Below are positions 25,463 to 33,221 of a DNA stretch of 64,000 nucleotides, piece after piece. The notes under the pieces were generated by a model. It saw nothing but the letters and a program-made list of their open reading frames with translations. It ran no database searches and was not told where the DNA came from. The DNA lies in assembly GCA_017445115.1 (NCBI GenBank), contig JAFSUU010000019.1, forward strand, positions 62,001 through 126,000. The letters run 5' to 3'. Position 1 is the first letter of the stretch; the number at the start of each line of letters is the position of its first letter. The position numbers were made by a program, and so were the translations under genes. This DNA is from Clostridia bacterium (lineage in GTDB: Bacteria; Bacillota_A; Clostridia; Oscillospirales; CAG-272).

Positions 25463-25491
25463 TTGAAATCGTTTTTTTGTTGTGATAAAAT
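25463..25491 (+). promoter_or_regulatory. Promoter of upp
   Basis: TTGAAA at 25463-25468, 17-bp spacer, TAAAAT at 25486-25491. Predicted transcription start near 25498 leaves an 80-nt leader before upp. Confidence 0.72.
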
Positions 25492-25520
25492 ATTAGGCGA
25501 TAAAAATTATAAGGCAGGGA

Positions 25521-25555
25521 GGTTGACTGAAATATTCTTCGGTCGGCCGTTTTTT
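25521..25555 (+). terminator. Intrinsic terminator in the upp leader (candidate attenuator)
   Basis: An 11-bp stem, GGTTGACTGAA with TTCGGTCGGCC (three G-U wobbles), a 6-nt loop and a run of six T ending at 25555, located between the promoter and the upp start. Such placement is typical of transcription attenuation. I do not see a clear PyrR-binding sequence or a convincing antiterminator. Confidence 0.7.
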
Positions 25556-25577
25556 CTTGCCGTGAAAGGAACTAACA

Positions 25578-26207
25578 ATGGGAATTCTTCACGTTATCAA
25601 CCATCCGATGATCCAGCACAAACTCTCTATTATGAGAAAGGAAGAGACCGGTTCCAAGGACTTCAGACAGCTCCTCAACGAGATCTCTCTGCTGATGGGC
25701 TACGAACTCACCCGCGACATTCCGCTCGAAGACGTCGAGATCGACACTCCCGTCGCTCACACTACAGCTAAAATGATCTCCGGTAAAAAACTTGCGATCG
25801 TTCCGATCCTTCGCGCCGGACTCGGCATGGTTGACGGACTTTTAAGCCTCGTTCCCGTCGCTAAAGTCGGTCATATTGGTCTTTACAGAGACCCTGAGAC
25901 GCATCTCCCCGTAGAGTATTACTGCAAGCTTCCTCAGGATATCGAGGACAGACTCGTTATAGTCGTTGACCCGATGCTCGCAACCGGCGGCTCCGCTTCC
26001 GACGCCATCACTCTGCTGAAGCGCCGCGGCGTGACCAATATCAGACTTATGTGCCTTGTCGGCGCACCGGAGGGTGCAAAGAAGATCCAGGAGGATCATC
26101 CCGACGTAGATATCTATATCGCCGCGATGGACAGCCATCTCAACGAGCACGCGTACATCGTACCCGGTCTCGGCGACGCAGGCGACAGACTCTTCGGAAC
26201 CAAATAA
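25578..26207 (+). CDS. upp: Uracil phosphoribosyltransferase
   Basis: 209 residues, the standard length. The PRPP-binding motif is [13 protein letters not shown] and the C-terminal uracil-binding region is [16 protein letters not shown]. It converts uracil and PRPP to UMP in pyrimidine salvage. GAAAGGAA precedes ATG 25578. The stop codon overlaps the ATG of the following pseudouridine synthase by 1 nt, an unusual operon pairing. Expression is probably controlled through the leader terminator at 25521-25555. Confidence 0.96.
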   Translation: MGILHVINHPMIQHKLSIMRKEETGSKDFRQLLNEISLLMGYELTRDIPLEDVEIDTPVAHTTAKMISGKKLAIVPILRAGLGMVDGLLSLVPVAKVGHIGLYRDPETHLPVEYYCKLPQDIEDRLVIVVDPMLATGGSASDAITLLKRRGVTNIRLMCLVGAPEGAKKIQEDHPDVDIYIAAMDSHLNEHAYIVPGLGDAGDRLFGTK

Positions 26208-27208
26208 TGCGCGAATTCACTATAAATTCTAACGATAGCGGGCAGCGACTGGACAAGTTCGTTTCTAAAACGGTTTGGGGGCTGCCCCTTTCCCTTATGT
26301 ATAAGTTCATCCGCAAAAAGCGAATAAAAGTGAACGGGCGCCGTGCCGAGGAGAAGATGGCCCTCAAAGAGGGCGACGTCGTGGAAATGTATATTCCCGA
26401 CGAGTTCTTCGATAACAAACCCGAAAAAAACACAGACGAGCTCTCCCGCGTAAAGCCGAAACTCGACGTCGTATACGAGGATGAAAATATCATCATTCTG
26501 AATAAAGCTCCCGGAGTGCTGTCTCACACCGGCGACGAGGGCGATCGTAACGAGGCGGGCGCTGAACGCGAAACGCTTTTGTTTCACGTGAAATGTTATC
26601 TTTTCCAGAAAGGCGAGTGGGATCCCGACGCCGAGAACTCCTTCGCGCCTTCTCTCTGCAACAGGATCGACCGCAATACCGGCGGACTTGTGATCGCCGC
26701 GAAAAACGCCGCGTCGCTTCGTGAGATGAACGCTGTCATTAAAGACAGAAAGATCACAAAAAAGTATCTCGCCGCAGTTCACGGCAGAATGAAGTCGTCT
26801 CACGAGACTTTGTCGGCATACCTTTTCAAAAATTCAAAGACGAATACCGTGCGCGTGACCGACGAATACGTTCCCGGATCGAAGAAGATCGTAACGGAAT
26901 ACAAGGTGTTGTCAAGGAACGAAGAGCTTGACCTCACTCTTTGCGAGATAACGCTTCACACCGGAAGAACGCATCAGATCAGAGCTCACATGGCGCACAT
27001 AGGCGCTCCGCTTCTCGGAGACGGAAAATATGCCGAAAACAAGCGCGACCGCGAGCTCGGCTTCAAGTATCAATCGCTCTGGTCGTACAAAGTCGCGTTT
27101 CACGTTGAAGACGGCACGCTTTCATATCTTGACGGGAAAGAGTTTACGGCACCGTCAGACTCGATACGGTTTCTCACTCTGTTTCCGGGGGAAAAGATTG
27201 CAAAATGA
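26207..27208 (+). CDS. RluA-family pseudouridine synthase (first copy)
   Basis: 333 residues. An N-terminal S4 RNA-binding domain (about 10-62: QRLDKFVS, KFIRKKRIKVNGRRA) precedes a pseudouridine synthase domain with the catalytic Asp155 in CNRIDRNTGG and the HTGRTHQIRAHMAHIG motif. The family isomerises uridines in 23S rRNA or tRNA; by the S4 domain and SLWSYKV tail this copy is nearer RluC, but the target is not determinable here. The start overlaps the upp stop by 1 nt and the end overlaps the next paralogue by 4 nt. Confidence 0.9.
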   Translation: MREFTINSNDSGQRLDKFVSKTVWGLPLSLMYKFIRKKRIKVNGRRAEEKMALKEGDVVEMYIPDEFFDNKPEKNTDELSRVKPKLDVVYEDENIIILNKAPGVLSHTGDEGDRNEAGAERETLLFHVKCYLFQKGEWDPDAENSFAPSLCNRIDRNTGGLVIAAKNAASLREMNAVIKDRKITKKYLAAVHGRMKSSHETLSAYLFKNSKTNTVRVTDEYVPGSKKIVTEYKVLSRNEELDLTLCEITLHTGRTHQIRAHMAHIGAPLLGDGKYAENKRDRELGFKYQSLWSYKVAFHVEDGTLSYLDGKEFTAPSDSIRFLTLFPGEKIAK

Positions 27209-28140
27209 CGATAATAATCAACGAGTCGAATGACGGCTTCAGCGTCAAAGAGTTCCTTTTCAAGACTCTCGGTTTTTCCGTCGCGTCGGTGAAAAGAGTC
27301 AAATACCGCGAGGGCGGAATACTCGTGAACGGCGAGCAGGTGACCGTGAGACGCATATTGAAGGCGGGCGATGAACTGTCTCTTGCGCTCGAAGACCGCG
27401 ACGAAGACGAAAACGAATATACCGTTCCCGTCGATATAGATATCGACGTTGTATACGAAGACGATTTTGTAACGGCGGTGAACAAGCCGCCGTCAATGCC
27501 GGCGCACCCGTCTCTCGGGCACAAGGACGATACTGTCGCAAACGCGCTTGCATACAGATACCGCGCCGCGCCGTACGTGTTCCGCCCCGTCAACAGACTT
27601 GACCGCGATACTTCCGGGCTGATGCTGATCGCCCGCGACAAAGTCTCGGCAGGAAAGCTATATTCTTCAATGAGACGCGGTGAGATCAAAAAATCTTACG
27701 TTGCCGTTCTTGAAGGCGAGATCTATCCCGCGTCGGGAAGGATAGAAACCTATATGTGCCGCGAGAGCGACAGTATTGTCAAGCGTATGGTATGCGACGA
27801 GACCGCGCCCGGTGCCAAACTCGCGGTTACGGAATACAGAACGCTTTTCTGCGGCGGCAATTATTCGGTTGTCAAAGCAACTCCGGTGACGGGAAGAACT
27901 CATCAGCTCAGAGTCCACTTCGCGTCGTCGGGACACCCTATCGTCGGCGACACTATGTACGGCAGCGCCTCCGACTTTATCTCGCGTCAGATGCTCCATG
28001 CGTCGAGCCTGTCCTTCCCGCATCCGAAGACCGGGGATCGCGTTTCGCTTACTGCTGATTTTCCGGAAGATTTTATTTATGCTTTTAGTCAAATGGGGAT
28101 TGATCCGGACGGTTTGGTATCCGAGCTTAAAATTGAATAA
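27205..28140 (+). CDS. RluA-family pseudouridine synthase (second copy)
   Basis: 311 residues. S4-like N-terminus (VKRVKYREGGILVNGEQV), then the catalytic Asp133 in VNRLDRDTSGLML and VTGRTHQLRVHFASSGHP. It is a divergent paralogue of the preceding gene, starting at the ATGA overlap, so translation is coupled. It resembles RluD/YlyB-type enzymes; the target uridine is unknown. The pair ends at a strong terminator. Confidence 0.9.
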   Translation: MTIIINESNDGFSVKEFLFKTLGFSVASVKRVKYREGGILVNGEQVTVRRILKAGDELSLALEDRDEDENEYTVPVDIDIDVVYEDDFVTAVNKPPSMPAHPSLGHKDDTVANALAYRYRAAPYVFRPVNRLDRDTSGLMLIARDKVSAGKLYSSMRRGEIKKSYVAVLEGEIYPASGRIETYMCRESDSIVKRMVCDETAPGAKLAVTEYRTLFCGGNYSVVKATPVTGRTHQLRVHFASSGHPIVGDTMYGSASDFISRQMLHASSLSFPHPKTGDRVSLTADFPEDFIYAFSQMGIDPDGLVSELKIE

Positions 28141-28167
28141 CGAGCCGGAAAATTCCGGCTCGTTTTT
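28140..28167. terminator. Terminator after the second pseudouridine synthase
   Basis: Stem ACGAGCCGG/CCGGCTCGT with a 6-nt loop, T5 and more T after C. On the minus strand the tail is TTATTCAATTTT, so it may also end cotJC transcripts. Confidence 0.9.
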
Positions 28168-28170
28168 CTT

Positions 28171-28806
28171 TTACATCTTTCTCATATTGCAGGTCTGCTG
28201 TGCGCCGCAGTTCTTGTCGAACGCCGGGTTGTATCCGTAGAAATTCTTTGAATTCATATTTCTTTGAGCTACTCCGAGCGCGTCTCCGAAGCGCTGGAAA
28301 TGCGTCAGCTCGCGCTGCCTCAGATATTTTATCACATCCGTAACGTCGGGATCGTCGACGAGCCGAAGAATGTTGTCGTATGTGACTCTCGCTTTCTGCT
28401 CCGCCGCAAGGTCCTCTGTCAGATCCGCTATTACGTCGCCTTTAACGCCGATATATTTTGCGTCGAACGGGACGCCCGACGCTGAGACGGGATATACTCC
28501 CGCTGTGTGATCTACAAAATATGTGTCAAATCCCGAGCGCTTGATCTCGTCTATCGTAAGATTTCTCGTCAGCTGGCTGATTATCGCGCACACCATTTCA
28601 ACGTGGGCGAGTTCTTCCGTGCCTATATCAGTCAGTATTCCGACGACCTCGTCGTACGGCATCGTGTATCTCTGGCTGAGGTATCTCGTTGCCGCGCCCA
28701 TCTCGCCGTCAGGTCCGCCGAGCTGTGAAATAATTATCTGCGCGTATTTCGGATTCGGGTTCTTGATCTTTACCGGGTATTGAAGTTTCTTATCGTATAA
28801 CCACAT
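28171..28806 (-). CDS. cotJC: Spore coat protein CotJC, manganese catalase family
   Basis: 211 residues, ferritin-like di-manganese catalase fold. Metal-ligand regions are LGGPDGEMGAATRYLSQ, GTEELAHVEMV, EDLAAEQKARVTYD and RQRELTHFQRFG. CotJC is a spore coat protein made in the mother cell and probably destroys hydrogen peroxide. The C-terminal tail has two cysteines (NCGAQQTCNM). It is last in cotJA-cotJB-cotJC, 9 nt after cotJB, with GGAGG upstream of its start. Confidence 0.95.
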   Translation of the reverse strand: MWLYDKKLQYPVKIKNPNPKYAQIIISQLGGPDGEMGAATRYLSQRYTMPYDEVVGILTDIGTEELAHVEMVCAIISQLTRNLTIDEIKRSGFDTYFVDHTAGVYPVSASGVPFDAKYIGVKGDVIADLTEDLAAEQKARVTYDNILRLVDDPDVTDVIKYLRQRELTHFQRFGDALGVAQRNMNSKNFYGYNPAFDKNCGAQQTCNMRKM

Positions 28807-28815
28807 AACGTCCTC

Positions 28816-29085
28816 CTATTCCATATCTGCGTTTGCTTCGTATTTCCACGGCCACGGACCGGCGATCCAGGTCCATTTCTCGGTTCCGTAGAAACCGCTT
28901 TGCGTCAGAGGCCCGTAATTTTCTTCGTATTCCGCCATCATTTCGGCGAGCTTTTCGTTCTTCGTGTTATAGTACGCGATCGCCCGTCTGTCTGTCGGGT
29001 GTCCGTCGAGATAAAGCGCCGTATCGTTCAGTACGAATGACAGCGTCTGTATTTCTTTCAACAATGATTTCTTTGTGCAATTCAT
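28816..29085 (-). CDS. cotJB: Spore coat protein CotJB
   Basis: 89 residues, the CotJB domain: helical N-terminal half (LLKEIQTLSFVLNDTALYLDGHP) and a Trp-rich C-terminus (WTWIAGPWPWKYE). It is a small protein made with CotJC and needed for its assembly in the coat. ATG 29085 overlaps the cotJA stop as ATGA; a TTG six codons upstream is in frame but lies inside cotJA. Confidence 0.92.
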   Translation of the reverse strand: MNCTKKSLLKEIQTLSFVLNDTALYLDGHPTDRRAIAYYNTKNEKLAEMMAEYEENYGPLTQSGFYGTEKWTWIAGPWPWKYEANADME

Positions 29086-29369
29086 CTCATCGTACCTCTG
29101 CAAGCGGCTTCAAAAGGAAAATAGAGGTCTGAGAACAGGGATCCTCTTGATAAAGCCTCGTTATCTTCGTAAATATTCGTAAATGACTGCACAGGGCTGT
29201 AAACCATGGCGAGCGGCATATCGTCCGGCCATTCGGACATACTGCTTTGCGTATCGGTTCCGCACTGACAGTCGCTGCATCCGTTCGTTGAGAATCCTAC
29301 GCCGAGCGACGCTCTGTACTCGTCGCTCACTCTCTCGGACGGAACTCTGTATTGAGTATATCTTTTCAT
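29082..29369 (-). CDS. cotJA: Spore coat-associated protein CotJA
   Basis: 95 residues. DMPLAMVYSPVQ, YEDNEALSRGSLFSDLYFPF is the CotJA consensus. An N-terminal Cys-rich patch (GCSDCQCGT) could cross-link in the coat or bind metal. ATG 29369 is preferred, with AGGAAAA just upstream and GGAGG further up; the frame is open 28 codons earlier but that part lacks similarity. No convincing sigma-E promoter could be assigned in the 83-bp gap to the upstream terminator. Confidence 0.9.
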   Translation of the reverse strand: MKRYTQYRVPSERVSDEYRASLGVGFSTNGCSDCQCGTDTQSSMSEWPDDMPLAMVYSPVQSFTNIYEDNEALSRGSLFSDLYFPFEAACRGTMR

Positions 29370-29452
29370 TTTTCCTAAATATTGACCTCCGGTCTTTTTT
29401 AGTTTGAGATTTGATCTCAGTATTATGATATGCCGGAGTACAAAAAACGACA

Positions 29453-29479
29453 AAAAACGCGGGCGCCGAAGCGCCCGCG
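29453..29479 (-). terminator. Terminator of the XRE regulator gene
   Basis: On the minus strand, GCGGGCGC/GCGCCCGC with a TTCG tetraloop and a GTTTTTT tail: a very stable hairpin just after the stop codon. Confidence 0.93.
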
Positions 29480-29485
29480 CAGTTC

Positions 29486-30631
29486 TTATTCAAGTTCATC
29501 CAACCGACGTTGGCATTCTTTGAACCTTTCTTCACGCGAAAGAATATTGTCGTCGTCCTCAATTACAGAGTTATAACATTGCATTGGTATAAGCTTTATG
29601 CCTTTGATAATTTCGCCTTTGTATTTTGCAAATTCTGATGTTTCTGTAAGACGCTTTACAACAGCGTATCTTTGAAGACCTATAGACGTCGCTTTTTCAA
29701 CACAGTTTAACGAATCATCTACGCGTCCAAGTGCAAGATAATCTCCCGAAAGGGAAGATAATATCTCAATTTGCCAGTGCATAACTTTAATAAGCATATC
29801 ATCGTTGCCACTAAAAAACGTCTCTGTATTTTTAGCTGTCTCAAATGCTGCCTTCCATGCATTAATCGCTTCTTCTTTTCTAACGTTTCCGAATATTGAG
29901 ATCCTTCTTGCCTGTTCCCAGGCGGAACATAAATAGTTTTCGGTATTCAACGCAAGAACTTTTTTTGACAGTTCTTCAGCCTTCAGATAGTCTTTTCTTT
30001 CGCAAGCGATTTCAAAAAGAGCGTCTGTTTTTGTGTATGACTTTGCTGGCAGCTCGTAAGCGATGCTCTCAGCTTCATTCCACATCTTTTTCAGCGAATA
30101 ATATGAGATCAATGCGCCCCTGACTCTGTTGCCGTGCGTGGGGTCGGTATCTTGCTTTTTTACGGAGAGAAGCATTTTTTCTCCCTCGGACCACATTGAT
30201 TCAAATTCTTCCGGGGGTATTTCGAAGAAATTTCTTTCATAACTGTAAATATACCAATATATCCACTCTGCACAGTCGATTTTGACCTCATAATTCAGAG
30301 GATATTTTTTCAAAAACTCTTTTTCAGCCAAATATGCAAGATAGTTATGGTTTTCGTGACCGGGCTTGAAAGGCATTTTGTAATATTCTTCGAGTTCATC
30401 ATGAAGCTTCTTCTTGTCTTCCTCCTCGTTTGTACCGGCGCCAAGAAGACAGTCAGTCGTAACCTTCAGAATAGATGCAAGCGGAAGAATTAATGAAACG
30501 TCGGGCATATTGTTATCACATTCCCATTTTGAAACAGACTGCACGGATACGCCCATTATTTCTGCAAGCTCTGCTTGTGATAGTTCGGCCTCATGCCTCA
30601 GCGTCTTCAATCTTTGTCCGAAACTAAGCAT
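29486..30631 (-). CDS. XRE-family regulator with C-terminal helical-repeat domain
   Basis: 381 residues. An N-terminal HTH_3 domain (about 8-62: LKTLRHEAELSQAELAEIMG, VSKWECDNNMPD) is followed by a long helical region resembling TPR units (EAESIAYELPAKS, EELSKKVLALNTENY and others), the layout of XRE-type sensors that bind peptides or partner proteins. Base composition is more A/T-rich than the neighbours, which may reflect acquisition. AAAGGA lies 9 nt before the ATG. A promoter embedded in a TTTACAAG/CTTGTAAA inverted repeat suggests autoregulation. The target is unknown; the fucosidase gene lies just upstream. Confidence 0.82.
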   Translation of the reverse strand: MLSFGQRLKTLRHEAELSQAELAEIMGVSVQSVSKWECDNNMPDVSLILPLASILKVTTDCLLGAGTNEEEDKKKLHDELEEYYKMPFKPGHENHNYLAYLAEKEFLKKYPLNYEVKIDCAEWIYWYIYSYERNFFEIPPEEFESMWSEGEKMLLSVKKQDTDPTHGNRVRGALISYYSLKKMWNEAESIAYELPAKSYTKTDALFEIACERKDYLKAEELSKKVLALNTENYLCSAWEQARRISIFGNVRKEEAINAWKAAFETAKNTETFFSGNDDMLIKVMHWQIEILSSLSGDYLALGRVDDSLNCVEKATSIGLQRYAVVKRLTETSEFAKYKGEIIKGIKLIPMQCYNSVIEDDDNILSREERFKECQRRLDELE

Positions 30632-30687
30632 GTTATAATTCCTTTCTTCAATTGTGATTTTTCATAAAAGAAAAGCGGCCGCCGTCT

Positions 30688-30727
30688 TTTACAAGTAAAT
30701 TGTATCAGACATTTGACCGCTTGTAAA
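30688..30727 (-). promoter_or_regulatory. Promoter and candidate operator of the XRE regulator
   Basis: Minus-strand TTTACA (30727-30722), 17-bp spacer, TACAAT (30704-30699). Perfect 8-bp arms TTTACAAG (30688-30695) and CTTGTAAA (30720-30727) lie 32 bp apart centre to centre, one covering the -35 and the other just past the -10. Confidence 0.6.
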
Positions 30728-30764
30728 CATAACGTTCGGAGAATGAAAATTAAAGTATACTGTA

Positions 30765-32129
30765 TCAGAATATGCTTACCGATCTGAATTCGGGGAAATC
30801 TCTCGACGATTTTATGGTGATCCTTATCTTCTTTGAAACGAGTCCGTCCCAGAGGTCGCGGCAGATCGCGCAGATCTTTCTGTTGCCGACAGTGTTGCCG
30901 TTGTAAACGACGTATTCCTGGAGCTTTTCGGCTTTTTCGTCATAGAACTCGATCTTGAAGTTTTCGATGCGCTGACCGCCTGAGATCTTCTCGCGCAGTT
31001 CTACGTATCTTATCACCTGCGGTTCGGGTATCTCTACCTCGAACACCGCTTGCGTATCGCTGATCCTCTTTACGAGCTTGATCTCGCTTCCCTCGGCGTA
31101 ATTCTTGGCAAATTCGCGCTTGAGCAGAGCGCCGAACTCGGAAAGACGCTTCACGTCGCGCTCGTCGATAAGTCCGCGTCTGTCCGGCGGGACGTTAAGA
31201 TTGAGGCAAGCGTTCGCGCCGACGCTCGTCAGATATATGTTGAAGAGCTTTTCAAGCGAGTGCGGCTCTTCCTCTTCGTGCCAGAACCACCCTTTTCTTA
31301 TTGAAACGTCAATTTCAGCGCCCGTGAAGACGAGCCCTTTTGAATACATGATGTTTCCGAGGATCCCGATATCGGGGTCGCAGTTCTGCATCCCGGACAG
31401 GTCGCCTGCGATCGGGGACGGAGGTGTCTGTATCTCGGAGAAATAGCAGAGCTCCGACGGTACCACCGCCCACTCCGCGTGACGCGCGGAACCCGTTTCG
31501 TTTCCGCACCATCTTACGTCGGGACCGTGATCGTTGAAGATCGTGGCGTTCGGCTGATATTCTCTTATAAGCTCAAAATACTTCCTGAAAGTGTATTCCT
31601 GCTTTTTGCCCTCGGGTCCTTCTCCGCATGAGCCGTCGAACCAGATGTGGAATACTTCGCCGTATCCGGTGAGAAGTTCTTTCAGTTGGTTCGCGTAGTA
31701 TTCATTATACGCATCGGTGCCGTAGAGCGGGGAATGACGGTCCCACGGAGACAGATAAAAGCCGAATTTGATACCTCCGCGCCGGCAGGCGTCGGAAAAC
31801 TCCTTTACGATATCTCTGCCGTACGGAGAGCGCATTACGCTGTGATCCGTATATTTCGTGTCCCAAAGACAAAAGCCGTCGTGGTGCTTCGCTGTGATGA
31901 CCGCGCCCTTCATACCTGCGCTCTTTATCGCGTCGACCCATTGATCGCAGTCGAGTGACGTCGGGTTGAATACGGACGGGTCCTCGTTGCCGAGTCCCCA
32001 TTCAAGCCCGGTGAATGTGTTGGGGCTGAAATGTACGAAAGCGTAGAAGTTCGTGTCGAACCAGTCGAGCTGTCGCTTTGAGGGCTTTACGTTGCCCGCC
32101 GCTCTGATAAAATCTTTAAAATCGCTCAT
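30765..32129 (-). CDS. GH29 alpha-L-fucosidase (intracellular)
   Basis: 454 residues, glycoside hydrolase family 29. TNFYAFVHFSPNTF, ITAKHHDGFCLWD, GIKFGFYLSPWDRH and HIWFDGSCGEG (nucleophile Asp165) are the family hallmarks. The C-terminal beta domain ends SVSIF. It has no signal peptide, so it acts in the cytoplasm on short imported fucosides. Retaining alpha-L-fucosidases release fucose from mucin, milk or plant glycans. The start at ATG 32129 has GGAGC upstream, and a perfect consensus promoter lies at 32185-32213. No fucose isomerase or transporter is adjacent. Confidence 0.92.
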   Translation of the reverse strand: MSDFKDFIRAAGNVKPSKRQLDWFDTNFYAFVHFSPNTFTGLEWGLGNEDPSVFNPTSLDCDQWVDAIKSAGMKGAVITAKHHDGFCLWDTKYTDHSVMRSPYGRDIVKEFSDACRRGGIKFGFYLSPWDRHSPLYGTDAYNEYYANQLKELLTGYGEVFHIWFDGSCGEGPEGKKQEYTFRKYFELIREYQPNATIFNDHGPDVRWCGNETGSARHAEWAVVPSELCYFSEIQTPPSPIAGDLSGMQNCDPDIGILGNIMYSKGLVFTGAEIDVSIRKGWFWHEEEEPHSLEKLFNIYLTSVGANACLNLNVPPDRRGLIDERDVKRLSEFGALLKREFAKNYAEGSEIKLVKRISDTQAVFEVEIPEPQVIRYVELREKISGGQRIENFKIEFYDEKAEKLQEYVVYNGNTVGNRKICAICRDLWDGLVSKKIRITIKSSRDFPEFRSVSIF

Positions 32130-32184
32130 TCGAAGCTCCTTATATAATATGAAGAAAAAATGCGGGAATTATGATGCCGTTAAC

Positions 32185-32213
32185 ATTATACAGACAGGCG
32201 CGTGACTTGTCAA
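32185..32213 (-). promoter_or_regulatory. Consensus sigma-A promoter of the fucosidase gene
   Basis: Minus-strand TTGACA, 17-bp spacer, TATAAT, all consensus bases. The -10 is embedded in GTATAATGTTAAC; no obvious catabolite-repression (cre) site was recognised next to it. Confidence 0.88.
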
Positions 32214-32250
32214 CATTTTACGCGATCTAAAATAATTTTTGCATTTGTAC

Positions 32251-32279
32251 TTGACAAACCGGGAAATCGATGCTATACT
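32251..32279 (+). promoter_or_regulatory. Promoter of infC-rpmI-rplT
   Basis: TTGACA at 32251-32256, 17-bp spacer, TATACT at 32274-32279. Divergent from the fucosidase promoter. Confidence 0.88.
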
Positions 32280-32285
32280 ATACGA

Positions 32286-32419
32286 GCAAAAAGAAGCAGA
32301 GCGTCCGCTCTCACCTGCGCGATATGTCGCGTCGGGTCAATAGATCAATTGATTTTTTATTGGTTTATTGTGCGGATTATGTGCTTCGCACAATTTTTTA
32401 TTTTCCGGAGGTGCCTGTT
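32286..32419 (+). promoter_or_regulatory. Structured infC leader, L20-leader-like, with terminator
   Basis: The leader contains hairpins AGAGC-GTCC-GCTCT and CGCGA-TATG-TCGCG, the palindrome ATCAATTGAT, and then the terminator at 32367-32399. In Firmicutes the infC operon leader is commonly bound by L20, which promotes premature termination. The position fits; I could not verify the Rfam consensus. Confidence 0.6.
32367..32399 (+). terminator. Attenuator terminator in the infC leader
   Basis: ATTGTGCG/CGCACAAT, 8-bp stem with a 12-nt loop (itself holding GTGC/GCAC as an alternative pairing), followed by TTTTTA, about 20 nt before the infC start. Confidence 0.72.
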
Positions 32420-32935
32420 ATCAGCACTAAAACTCTCCTGATCAATGATGAGATCAAGGTAAAAGAAGTTCGTGTCTTCGACGAAGACAACAACCCCATG
32501 GGTATTATGGATTTCGAAAAGGCTAAAGCTTACGCTTACGACAAGGGCTACGACATAGCGCTTATCGCTCCGCAGGCAGAGCCGCCGGTTTGCCGCGTCA
32601 TGGACTACGGCAAGTATTGTTATGAGCGCGACAAGAAAGAAAAGGAAAATAAGAAAAAGCAGCAGACCGTAGAAGTCAAGGAAGTGCAGCTCTCCTGCAG
32701 AATAGAGCAGCACGACTTCAACACTAAGGTCAACCGCGCGATCAAATTCCTCTCCGAAGGAAACAAGGTCAGGGTATGTCTGCGCTTCAAAGGGCGCGAG
32801 ATGGCTCATCAGGACAGAGGCAACGAGGTCATCGACAGATTTATCGAGGCTTGCGCCGAGTACGGCACAGTCGACAAAAAGCCTGTTCTTGAAGGCCGTC
32901 AGATCTCGCTGAACATCGCTCCCGTCAAAAAGTAA
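32420..32935 (+). CDS. infC: Translation initiation factor IF-3, probable AUC start
   Basis: 171 residues, normal IF-3 length. LINDEIKVKEVRVFDEDNNP and LIAPQAEPPVCRVMDYGKY mark the N-domain; RFKGREMAHQDRG marks the C-domain. The only upstream ATG (32270) lies in the promoter, four bases before the -10 element, and cannot be the start. GGAGGTG at 32407-32413 is followed by 6 nt and then ATC at 32420. A GTG in frame lies inside that Shine-Dalgarno. AUU or AUC initiation of infC, sensed by IF-3 itself, is a known autoregulation, so ATC is the best start. Confidence 0.93.
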   Translation: MSTKTLLINDEIKVKEVRVFDEDNNPMGIMDFEKAKAYAYDKGYDIALIAPQAEPPVCRVMDYGKYCYERDKKEKENKKKQQTVEVKEVQLSCRIEQHDFNTKVNRAIKFLSEGNKVRVCLRFKGREMAHQDRGNEVIDRFIEACAEYGTVDKKPVLEGRQISLNIAPVKK

Positions 32936-32984
32936 GATTCGGCAAAAGCCGCTTAAATATTTTTCAGTTGAAAGGACTAAAACA

Positions 32985-33179
32985 ATGGGAAAGATCAAGA
33001 CACATAGAGCATCCGCTAAAAGGTTTGCGGTAACGGCCAACGGTAAAGTCAAGTGCTTCCACTCCGATCACCGTCACAACCTCGGTCAGAAGACACAGAA
33101 GAGAAAGAGAAAGCTTCGCAGCAGCCAGATCCTCAGTCCCGCTATGACGGCTAACGTCAAGAGACTTATCTGCAAATAA
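32985..33179 (+). CDS. rpmI: 50S ribosomal protein bL35
   Basis: 64 residues, the standard length. GKIKTHRASAKRFAVTANGK and a very basic middle with KTQKRKRKLR are diagnostic. It lies between infC and rplT in the conserved order, with GAAAGGAC upstream of the ATG. Confidence 0.97.
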   Translation: MGKIKTHRASAKRFAVTANGKVKCFHSDHRHNLGQKTQKRKRKLRSSQILSPAMTANVKRLICK

Positions 33180-33221
33180 GACTGCACATTTAATTTATAG
33201 AGAAGAAAGGACTAAGATATC

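Noticed and set aside
29370..29452. Sigma-E or sigma-K promoter before cotJA
   Set aside because: CATATCAT near 29430 resembles a -10 but no acceptable -35 is found at the right distance.
32270..32419. N-terminal extension of IF-3 from ATG 32270
   Set aside because: The ATG lies inside the promoter, upstream of the transcription start, and the extension crosses leader hairpins and the attenuator.
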